Source: Chloroflexota bacterium
Lineage (GTDB): Bacteria; Chloroflexota; UBA6077; CF-72
Length of the DNA: 12,032 nt
Reading direction: 5' to 3'
Assembly (NCBI GenBank): GCA_019247135.1
Contig: JAFAPL010000728.1
Location: 1-12,032 of the forward strand
The position numbers were made by a program, and so were the translations under genes. Positions 1-5,916 of this stretch are shown here, piece after piece; positions within the stretch are counted from its first letter, which is position 1, and the number at the start of each line of letters is the position of its first letter. The notes beneath the pieces were generated by a model. It was not told where the DNA came from. It was given only the letters and a program-made list of their open reading frames with translations, and ran no database searches.

Positions 1-2
1 CC

Positions 3-629
3 AACGGCGACACGCAGTGGATGACGGCCGGCGCTGGCATCCTCCACATCGAGCGCCCGCCGGAGTGGCTGGTCGTCAGCGGCGGCCTGTTCCATGGCCT
101 CCAGTTGTGGGTCAACCTGCCATCAGAAAAGAAGATGTCGCCGCCACGCTACCAGGACATCCGTGCCAACGCGGTCTCGCTGTTGACCTCCCCCGATGGT
201 GGAGCGCTGGTCCGCGTGATCGCGGGTGAAGTCGACGGTCACCCCGGGCCTGGTGTGACGTACTCACCCATCTCTGTCGTACACGCAACGCTGCAGCCCG
301 GCGCGGAAGTGGATATTCCCTGGCGGCGTGACTTCAATGCGCTCGTGTATGTCCTCGGCGGCTCCGGCTACGTCGGAGCGGAGCGCCGCCCATTCCGCGA
401 AGGGCAGTTGGCCGTGCTCGGTCACGGCGACGCGATCCGCGTCGGCGCCGCGCCCGGCCAGGACAGTCGCACACCCGCGCTGGACGTGTACGTGATGGGC
501 GGACTCCCGATTCGCGAGCCCGTGGCGTGGTATGGCCCGTTCGTGATGAACAGCCACGCCGAGTTGGCCACCGCATTCTCCGATTACCGCGCCGGCCGCC
601 TCGGCGTTGTCCCGGCTGACGCCCTCTAG
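3..629 (+). CDS. Pirin family protein, 5'-truncated by the window edge
   Basis: This is the C-terminal part (about 208 residues) of a pirin-type bicupin. The frame is open to the window edge and reads NGDTQWMTAGAGILHIE, the conserved end of the N-terminal cupin. The in-frame ATG at 21 is therefore internal and not a start. Pirins bind one iron through two His, a further His and a Glu. The His (codon at 45-47) and Glu (51-53) of ILHIE are present, while the first His pair would lie outside the window. The second cupin half and the typical pirin ending (FVMNSHAEL, then DYRAGRLG) are intact. Family members are iron-dependent quercetinases or redox-sensing regulators; the sequence does not say which this is. 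The stop TAG overlaps the stop of the convergent permease gene. Family assignment is confident, function is not. Confidence 0.93.
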   Translation, partial: NGDTQWMTAGAGILHIERPPEWLVVSGGLFHGLQLWVNLPSEKKMSPPRYQDIRANAVSLLTSPDGGALVRVIAGEVDGHPGPGVTYSPISVVHATLQPGAEVDIPWRRDFNALVYVLGGSGYVGAERRPFREGQLAVLGHGDAIRVGAAPGQDSRTPALDVYVMGGLPIREPVAWYGPFVMNSHAELATAFSDYRAGRLGVVPADAL

Positions 630-1447
630 GCGCCCGGGAGTTTGCGCCCGCGCAGGCCGACGATGTCGTTGATGGCGTCGCCGAGCAGGCTCAGGCTGAT
701 CACGGTGATGAACAGGGCCAGGCCCGGGAAGGTCATCGTCCACCAGTTATTGAGAAAGTAGGTGCGGGCGCCAGCGATCATGGCGCCCCATTCGGCCGTT
801 GGTTGACGTGAGCCAAGTCCGACGAAGCCGAGCGTCGCGATGAACAGGATCGTATATCCGACGTCCACCGTCGCACGCGCGTTGAGCACTCCCCACGTCT
901 GCGGAAGCACGTGTCGCACGACCAGCTGAACGTCCGTCAGACCGATTGCGCGACCAGCATCCACGAACAATTCGTGTTTGATGCGCAGCACTTCGCCGCG
1001 CATCATGCGCGCGTACGTCGGCCACCACACCACAATCGCGGCGATCACCGCGTTCTGCAGGCTGGGTCCGAGCGCCGCCGAAATGGCCATCGCCAGCACC
1101 AGTGGCGGAAAGGCGAAAAACAGGTCCGTCAACCGCATCAGGACCTCGTCGACTCGGCCGCCGTGCCATCCGGCCACCGACCCGATCACGACTCCAAGCA
1201 CCACCGCCGCGACGATGACCGCGAACGCCGCCACGATCGACTCCCGTCCACCGTACAGCACGCGGCTGAGAATGTCGCGACCAACCTCGTCAGTGCCGAA
1301 CAGATTCGCGGCTGACGGCGGTTTCAATGTTTGACCCATGTTGAGCCGGTTCGGATCGTATGGCGCCACGAGTGGCGCGGCCGCCACCAGTACAAGGATC
1401 ACGAGCGTCAGCGCGCCCCAACCGATCAGTGCCGGATAGTGCCGCAA
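626..1447 (-). CDS. ABC importer permease, OppC/DppC type
   Basis: This is the second inner-membrane permease of a peptide/nickel-type (family 5) ABC importer, 273 residues, a normal size. A first membrane helix spans about residues 8-28. The OppC-type block GTDEVGRDILSRVLYGG follows at 51-67. The cytoplasmic EAA loop that docks the ATPase is at about 163-183 (DAGRAIGLTDVQ to RHVLPQ). The family motif LGFVGLGSRQPTAEWGAMI is at 206-224, and further hydrophobic helices run to about residue 256. The start is TTG at 1447. No ATG, GTG or TTG lies in frame between it and the upstream gene's stop, and a GAGAA lies about 13 nt ahead. The gap to the upstream permease stop is 13 nt, so the two are surely cotranscribed. 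Substrate (peptide, nickel, opine or sugar) cannot be told from the permease. Confidence 0.94.
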   Translation of the reverse strand: MRHYPALIGWGALTLVILVLVAAAPLVAPYDPNRLNMGQTLKPPSAANLFGTDEVGRDILSRVLYGGRESIVAAFAVIVAAVVLGVVIGSVAGWHGGRVDEVLMRLTDLFFAFPPLVLAMAISAALGPSLQNAVIAAIVVWWPTYARMMRGEVLRIKHELFVDAGRAIGLTDVQLVVRHVLPQTWGVLNARATVDVGYTILFIATLGFVGLGSRQPTAEWGAMIAGARTYFLNNWWTMTFPGLALFITVISLSLLGDAINDIVGLRGRKLPGA

Positions 1448-1460
1448 TCGCGTTCGTTTC

Positions 1461-2471
1461 TCAGAAAGCCGTCCGCAAACGCGGATCCAGGTAAAAGTAC
1501 AGGACGTCCACCAGAAAATTCGCGACGACGAAAAACACCGACAGAATGACGGTCACGCTCATGATGGCCGGAAAATCCACTGTCGTGATGGAGCCGATTG
1601 CGTACTGGCCAATTCCAGGCCAGCCGAAGACGACTTCGACCACCAGTGTTCCGCCAAGCAGATAGCCGAACTGTATGCCCAACGCGGTAACCACGGGAAT
1701 CAGCGCGTTGCGCAGGGCGTGCCCGTACACGACGCTCGCCTCGCGCAAGCCTTTGGCGCGCGCGGTCCGCACGTAATCGGAGCCGATCACCTCCAACAAA
1801 CTGGTGCGCGTCAGCTTGACGCCAACTCCCAGGCGCGAGACGACCAGGCACGTAACGGGCATGATCAACTGAACGATGACACTCCGGAAACCATCTGGAT
1901 TGCCTGCCAGCAGCGTATCGATCAAATAGAATCCAGTGACGAACGGAGGCGGACTGATCTCCGGCGCCAGTCTTCCAACCGGATGCTGCAGCCAGCCGAG
2001 TTGTCGATACAGGACCAGTTGGAGCAGAAAACCTAGCCAGAACGCGGGTACTCCGAGGCCGGCGACCGATACCAGCCGAATCAGAACGTCGGCAACACCG
2101 CCGCGTCCAACGGCGGCCACGACACCGAGCGGAATCGCGACGACAACATAGACAAGCATGGCCACGAGAGCCAGCTCGAGCGTGGCGGGCAAACGTTGCA
2201 CCAGGTCGTTGGCGACGGGCTGCCCGGTCTGAATCGAGCGACCAAGGTTGCCGTGTACGAGGTCGTTCAGGTACGCGACGTACTGGACCGGCAGCGGCTG
2301 GTCCAGTCCCAGGTCGTGACGGATCTGGTCGATCTGTTCCGGAGTCGCGCCTGGTCCGGCGAGCAAGCGCGCGGGATCGCTCGGAAACACGTGCAGGGTG
2401 ACAAAGGTGACCAGCGTGATGCCGAGGACCACCAGCACCAGACCGACGAGTCGGCGAGCCAGGAACGCCAT
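1461..2471 (-). CDS. ABC importer permease, OppB/DppB type
   Basis: This is the first inner-membrane permease of a peptide/nickel-type ABC importer, 336 residues, a normal length. The N-terminus (MAFLARRLVG, then a helix at about 9-29) and the block PSDPARLLAGPGATPEQI (30-47) are typical of OppB. LGLDQPLPVQY follows at 54-64. The EAA loop is at about 232-262 (DYVRTARAKGL, then HALRNALIPVVT). FGWPGIGQYA (282-291) and the C-terminal LDPRLR (328-333) are family signatures. It begins with ATG, 48 nt after the stop of the binding-protein gene, with no clear Shine-Dalgarno. It ends 13 nt before the OppC-type gene. The order binding protein, B permease, C permease is standard for this family. The ATPase genes that usually follow are missing here. 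Confidence 0.95.
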   Translation of the reverse strand: MAFLARRLVGLVLVVLGITLVTFVTLHVFPSDPARLLAGPGATPEQIDQIRHDLGLDQPLPVQYVAYLNDLVHGNLGRSIQTGQPVANDLVQRLPATLELALVAMLVYVVVAIPLGVVAAVGRGGVADVLIRLVSVAGLGVPAFWLGFLLQLVLYRQLGWLQHPVGRLAPEISPPPFVTGFYLIDTLLAGNPDGFRSVIVQLIMPVTCLVVSRLGVGVKLTRTSLLEVIGSDYVRTARAKGLREASVVYGHALRNALIPVVTALGIQFGYLLGGTLVVEVVFGWPGIGQYAIGSITTVDFPAIMSVTVILSVFFVVANFLVDVLYFYLDPRLRTAF

Positions 2472-2519
2472 GCTTAGAGAGTTTTCCAGTGCCGGAGCAC
2501 GCGGCCTACGCGGCCGGTG

Positions 2520-4220
2520 CTACGGCTTGAGCGAGATCGGATAGAAAGCGAACACGCCGGTGTAATCCAGCGGGCTATAGACGTAGTTCTGGACGTTGTC
2601 GCGCATGACCTCGACCAGTTGTGGGTACGCCGCCCAGATCGAGGGTGCGTCGTCGATCAGCTTTTGCGCGACCTGACGGTAGATTTGCAAGCGCTGGTTG
2701 TCGTCGAAGGTGCGGTCAGCCTGTGCCAGCATCTGGTCAACGTCTGGACTGGCATACCAGGAGTAGTTGTAGGACTGACCGACGTTGTTGCCGGCGTAGA
2801 GTGTTGACAGAAGCTCGCCCGGGTCAGCGGTGCGCGGAGTCATCGTCAATGTTGCTTGAATATCCGGCGCCGTGTCCAGGTTTGCAATCTGCGACACTTC
2901 CGTCGCGAACGGAGTGGCTTGCAGATTCAGCGTGACGCCGAGCTGCTGCAGCGTGGACTGCAACAGGAGTCCGCACAGGCGTGCTTGCTGCTCCGTTTCG
3001 GTGTACATGAAGTTCAGCGTCAAGCCGCCGTTCGTGTAGCCCGCCTGCGTGAGCAATTGACGCGCCTGGTCCAGGTCCTGATGGAATGGTGGCAGGCTCG
3101 CATCGTATGCCGACGTGAATCCCTTGGGCAGTGGACTGTTGGGCACCTCGGCGTAGCCCTGGTAGATCTGGAGCATGCCCTGGTAGTCGAAGGCGTACTG
3201 CAGCGCTTTGCGGAGTCGAATGTCCTTCAGCGGACCCTTCTGCGTATTCATCGAGATGACGGTCACCCGCAGTGACGGACTCTCGACCATTTTGATGCCA
3301 GGTTCTGATGCGAGCTGCTTCGGGTCCTGTGTGATGCCGATGGACGGCAACACCACCATGTTCGCGTCGCCATGCTCGAGCAACAGTTGCTGGGTACCCG
3401 TTTCAGGCACCGTCCGCATCACCACCTGCGCCACGTGGTTGCCGGACCAGCCACCCCAGTAATCCTGGAACTGGTCCAGGACCATTTGCTGGCCTTTGTC
3501 CCAGCGCGTGAGCTTGTACGGCCCAGTGCCGTTGACGTTGGTTGCGAAAAAGGCCGCCCCGTGGTCCGGATCGCTGAGGTGCGCTTTCCCGGTGATGTAC
3601 ACCTTGGGCAGTCCGTACAGCAGTGAGACGGATGGCTGCGTGGCGACCAGGCGGACAGTCATCGGATCGACCACCTGGACCTCCTTGAGGTTCTGAAGGA
3701 AGAAGGCGCCGCCTCGATTCACCACCTTCGTTCGGTCGATCGACTGTTTGACAGTGTCCGCATCGAGCGTCGTGCCGTCGTGGAACTTCACATTCGGACG
3801 AAGTTTGAAGTCGATGGAGCTGCCGTCGGGTGCCACTTGCCACGACAGCGCCAGGGCGGGAACGAGATTCGTCGTGTTCCCGTCATATGCGATGAGGCCT
3901 TCGTATGCCTGGCGATTCAGCCGGTAGCCCGGGCCAGCCACTTCGATAGCGGGATCGGTCGTGTTCGGTTCTGACGAGACCGCGAACGTAATTGTGCCAG
4001 CGACGTTCGATGCTCCGGCGGTTGCAACCGTCGGCACGGGCGCGGTCGGACCAGTGGTCGCCGCGGCAGGCGCCGCGGTCGGTGCAGCGGGCGCGGCGGT
4101 CGGCGCTGCCGGAGCATTCGTCGGTGCTGACGGAGCGGACGTCGGGGCCGACGAAGGCGCGGCCTGGCAGCCCAGAAGCCCGAGGCACACCAGCGTGAGG
4201 CATAACGCGCGAATACTCAT
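2520..4220 (-). CDS. Family 5 extracellular substrate-binding lipoprotein
   Basis: This 566-residue binding protein would capture the substrate for the two downstream permeases. It has a short lipoprotein signal with Arg at 4, a hydrophobic core and lipobox LLGC (15-18), so Cys18 should be lipidated and membrane-anchored. A flexible Ala/Pro/Thr stalk fills about residues 20-65, including four copies of a seven-residue APTxAP(S/A) unit (25-52). The SBP_bac_5 domain starts near residue 75. Its family signature lies at about 119-163: LVPALALSWQVAPDG, then LRPNVKFHDGT, then DADTVKQSIDR. The C-terminal VYSPLDYTGVFAFYPI is also typical of the family. Start ATG at 4220 is fixed by an AGGAGG nine bases upstream and by the signal peptide. 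Family members bind oligopeptides, dipeptides, nickel, heme or oligosaccharides; the ligand here is unknown. Confidence 0.95.
   Translation of the reverse strand: MSIRALCLTLVCLGLLGCQAAPSSAPTSAPSAPTNAPAAPTAAPAAPTAAPAAATTGPTAPVPTVATAGASNVAGTITFAVSSEPNTTDPAIEVAGPGYRLNRQAYEGLIAYDGNTTNLVPALALSWQVAPDGSSIDFKLRPNVKFHDGTTLDADTVKQSIDRTKVVNRGGAFFLQNLKEVQVVDPMTVRLVATQPSVSLLYGLPKVYITGKAHLSDPDHGAAFFATNVNGTGPYKLTRWDKGQQMVLDQFQDYWGGWSGNHVAQVVMRTVPETGTQQLLLEHGDANMVVLPSIGITQDPKQLASEPGIKMVESPSLRVTVISMNTQKGPLKDIRLRKALQYAFDYQGMLQIYQGYAEVPNSPLPKGFTSAYDASLPPFHQDLDQARQLLTQAGYTNGGLTLNFMYTETEQQARLCGLLLQSTLQQLGVTLNLQATPFATEVSQIANLDTAPDIQATLTMTPRTADPGELLSTLYAGNNVGQSYNYSWYASPDVDQMLAQADRTFDDNQRLQIYRQVAQKLIDDAPSIWAAYPQLVEVMRDNVQNYVYSPLDYTGVFAFYPISLKP
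4065..4148 (-). repeat. 21-bp tandem repeat coding a lipoprotein stalk
   Basis: Four adjacent, imperfect 21-bp units lie inside the binding-protein gene. Each codes for APTxAP followed by Ser or Ala (residues 25-52). Read on +, each unit ends in GTCGGNGC with a variable preceding part, so the units have diverged but stay in register. Flanking sequence continues as weaker Ala/Thr/Pro-rich DNA. The coded segment sits between the lipidated Cys and the folded domain and is probably a flexible spacer. Confidence 0.8.
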
Positions 4221-4229
4221 CTCAGGAGT

Positions 4230-4235
4230 CCTCCT
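4230..4235 (-). promoter_or_regulatory. Shine-Dalgarno AGGAGG of the binding-protein gene
   Basis: A perfect AGGAGG on the - strand lies nine bases before the ATG at 4220, and it decides that start. The following ACTCCT can pair back on it (GGAG with CTCC, loop of about four), so a small hairpin could partly mask the site. That pairing is short and may mean nothing. Confidence 0.8.
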
Positions 4236-4259
4236 CTGCCAAGCCGACTACAGGATAGT

Positions 4260-4286
4260 CCGACAGCGGCGACACGCCGGACTCGG
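4260..4286 (-). other. Possible hairpin in the leader of the ABC cassette
   Basis: CGGCG and CGCCG (4267-4271 and 4275-4279) form an inner stem around a three-base loop. CCGA and TCGG (4260-4263 and 4283-4286) form an outer stem. The two are separated by a symmetric three-by-three mismatch. The structure sits about 40-66 nt before the binding-protein ATG. It has no T tract, so it is not a classical terminator. Such stems occur by chance in GC-rich DNA. No clear promoter could be placed in 4236-4325. Confidence 0.3.
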
Positions 4287-4325
4287 TCACGAATAAGTTG
4301 TCGGCCCAGCACACGCCGCCTTTGA

Positions 4326-4568
4326 CCGTGCCAACCAGCTCTGCTCGAGCGCGCCATCGGCACATTGGTCGCGATGGCCGAAGGTCCTGCGCTGGACCGA
4401 GTCGCCAGTGAAGGCTTGCGCGGCACTCCGGAGCAGGTTGCAGAGAGTTTGTCGCGACTGGCGGAAACGGGCGCGTCGCACATCACCATCATGCTGAGCC
4501 CCGTAAACGCCTCGAACCTCGATCGCTTCGGCGTAATCATCAACGCGCTCAATCAGAAACACAGATAA
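4326..4568 (+). pseudogene. C-terminal remnant of a luciferase-like (LLM) flavin monooxygenase
   Basis: An open frame of about 80 codons follows an in-frame TGA at 4323 and ends in TAA-TGA. It reads PALLERAIGTLVAMAEG, then RVASEGLRGTPEQVAESL, then GASHITIMLSPVNASNLDRF. The GTPEQVAE and GASHITIMLSPVN stretches resemble the C-terminal helix and last strand of F420/FMN-dependent luciferase-like monooxygenases, which are normally 280-350 residues. The rest of the TIM barrel is missing. Upstream DNA in the other two frames (4221-4325) shows nothing LLM-like, so this looks like a deletion remnant and not a simple frameshift. A TTG at 4365 could start a 67-residue peptide, but without a Shine-Dalgarno. 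Its stop is 12 nt before the channel gene, in the same frame. This similarity is recognised by eye; the rest of 4221-4580 holds only the ABC leader. Confidence 0.55.
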
Positions 4569-4580
4569 TGAGCGCCGACG

Positions 4581-5708
4581 ATGGATCCGGCCTTTGCCGT
4601 CCAAGGCGTAGTTGGCGCGCTGATCATCCTGGCCATCTGGTCAGACGTATTCCTGACCGTGGTAGTCCCGCGACGCGCGCCCAGAACTGGCCGACTGCTG
4701 CGTCCCAGCAAATACATCGTCGGCGGACTGTGGCGGCCGTGGCGTGCCATTGGGCTCCGCATCGGCTCGGGCGATCGTCGCGAAGCGTTCCTTGGCAGTT
4801 ATGGCGCGTTGGCCGTCATCCTGCTGCTCGTGTTCTGGCTAACGGGTCTGGTTGTCGGCTTCGGCCTCGTGTTCCATGCGTTGAGCACCGAAATCAGGCC
4901 TGAAGCTCAAAGCCTGGGGGTTTCGATGTATTACGCGGGTACGTCGTTGCTGACGCTCGGCTTTGGCGACTTTGTCGCGACCGATTGGCCGGCGCGCGCA
5001 CTGACGCTGATCGCTGCCGCGACAGGGCTGGGCATCTTTGCGTCGACGATCACACTGCTGTTCACGTTGTATGGATCGTTCCAGCGGCGTGAGATCGCGG
5101 TCGTCGTGCTCGAGGCGGGCGCCGGTGCTCCGCCCTCGGGCGTCAGCCTGCTCGAGACCTACGCGCTCGCCGGCATTCTCGACGATTTGCCGCAGGTCTT
5201 TCGCGAGTGGCAGGCCTGGGCAGCGGAACTTCTTGACAGTCACCTGGCGTATCCCGTGCTCGCGTTCTTTCGGTCGAGCCACGACAACGATTCGTGGATC
5301 AGTTCGCTTGGCGCGGTCATGGACGCGGCGACGCTCGTGCTGACCACGATCGAGGACGGGCCGAAGGGGTGGGCGAAGCTGTACCGCGCGGTAGGTGGGC
5401 ACTGTATCGAAGACCTGGTCTATTACTTCGATCTGGAAACGGACCAGGAGGTTGGCCTCGAGCGTGAGGAGTTCGAGGAGGCCCGCCGCCGGCTGGCCAG
5501 GGCGGGCTTCCGCTTGCAGGATGCCGATCTGGCGTGGGCAAACTTCAGTCGCCTGCGGCAGGAATACGCGGGCCGAATCAACGCGCTCGCGCGGAACTGG
5601 GCCACCCCGCCGGCTCAGTGGATCGGCGATCGCTCACCGCTGCGGTCCCCGCGCCTTCACACGCTCCCGCAACCCGCGGCGCCCACTGGCGTCCTCGAAA
5701 CCCGCTAG
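4581..5708 (+). CDS. Potassium-channel-like membrane protein
   Basis: This 375-residue protein resembles two-TM/pore potassium channels of the Ion_trans_2 type. The hydrophobic helices are at about 6-29, 72-100 and 137-165. Between the last two is a pore helix and selectivity-filter-like stretch TSLLTLGFGD (121-130), where TLGFGD replaces the canonical TVGYGD. The extra first helix plus a basic loop (RRAPRTGRLLRPSK, 31-44) makes three helices in all. Residues from about 168 to 375 are soluble and presumably cytoplasmic. They do not look like an RCK/TrkA domain, since I see no GxGxxG Rossmann motif, and they hold an acidic/basic stretch (DQEVGLEREEFEEARRRLA) near 295-315. The ATG at 4581 has no good Shine-Dalgarno and lies 12 nt after the LLM remnant stop, so translation may depend on coupling. 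Ion selectivity is inferred only. Confidence 0.8.
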   Translation: MDPAFAVQGVVGALIILAIWSDVFLTVVVPRRAPRTGRLLRPSKYIVGGLWRPWRAIGLRIGSGDRREAFLGSYGALAVILLLVFWLTGLVVGFGLVFHALSTEIRPEAQSLGVSMYYAGTSLLTLGFGDFVATDWPARALTLIAAATGLGIFASTITLLFTLYGSFQRREIAVVVLEAGAGAPPSGVSLLETYALAGILDDLPQVFREWQAWAAELLDSHLAYPVLAFFRSSHDNDSWISSLGAVMDAATLVLTTIEDGPKGWAKLYRAVGGHCIEDLVYYFDLETDQEVGLEREEFEEARRRLARAGFRLQDADLAWANFSRLRQEYAGRINALARNWATPPAQWIGDRSPLRSPRLHTLPQPAAPTGVLETR

Positions 5709-5737
5709 GCCCCTCGCCGGCTAAGGCGTTGCGATCG

Positions 5738-5764
5738 CCTGGTACCGGACTTGCATCTACCAGG
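5738..5764. other. Perfect 7-bp inverted repeat, 13-nt loop
   Basis: CCTGGTA (5738-5744) and TACCAGG (5758-5764) are exact reverse complements. They begin 30 nt after the channel gene's stop. No T tract follows, so on its own it is a weak hairpin. It could be a binding site or part of the 3' end ahead of the stronger stem-loop. Confidence 0.35.
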
Positions 5765-5781
5765 AACGTCATCGTTTGCTG

Positions 5782-5827
5782 AACGGCCGGCTGAGACCCC
5801 GTCTTAACGTGGGATGCCGGCCGTTTT
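5782..5827 (+). terminator. Rho-independent terminator after the channel gene
   Basis: AACGGCCGGC (5782-5791) pairs perfectly with GCCGGCCGTT (5816-5825), and four T residues sit at the 3' edge (5824-5827). The 24-nt loop may close further with CCC and GGG. The long loop and short T tract make it imperfect, but its place, about 75 nt after the channel stop and just before a new promoter, fits a terminator reading rightward. Confidence 0.6.
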
Positions 5828-5843
5828 GCTTGCCCGCGGCCAG

Positions 5844-5872
5844 GTGACAAGACGCGGTCCGGAGCGTAGGAT
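5844..5872 (+). promoter_or_regulatory. Sigma70-like promoter of the BBE oxidoreductase gene
   Basis: GTGACA (5844-5849, five of six to the -35 consensus) is followed after exactly 17 nt by TAGGAT (5867-5872, four of six to the -10 consensus). A start near 5879 would give a leader of roughly 38 nt with the Shine-Dalgarno inside it. The position just after the terminator supports it. Neither hexamer is perfect, and other sigma factors are possible. Confidence 0.5.
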
Positions 5873-5903
5873 GGCGCAGGCCAACCACCGGGGGGTCCGG
5901 GCC

Positions 5904-5910
5904 GGAGGGG
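5904..5910 (+). promoter_or_regulatory. Shine-Dalgarno GGAGGGG fixing a GTG start
   Basis: GGAGGGG ends six bases before the GTG at 5917. This purine block decides that GTG start. Confidence 0.75.
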
Positions 5911-5916
5911 TAGCGA

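Noticed and set aside
264..743. 159-codon open frame on - across the pirin/permease junction
   Set aside because: It overlaps two clear genes and has shadow-frame composition with no domain.
3961..4296. Ala/Val/Gly-rich open frame on + opposite the lipoprotein N-terminus
   Set aside because: It is the reverse-strand reading of the 21-bp Ala/Pro/Thr repeat, not an independent protein.
4568..4903. ATG at 4568 overlapping the LLM remnant's TAA, start of a 111-codon frame
   Set aside because: It looks like a coupled start, but its frame gives Arg-rich non-homologous protein, while the frame from 4581 gives the channel.
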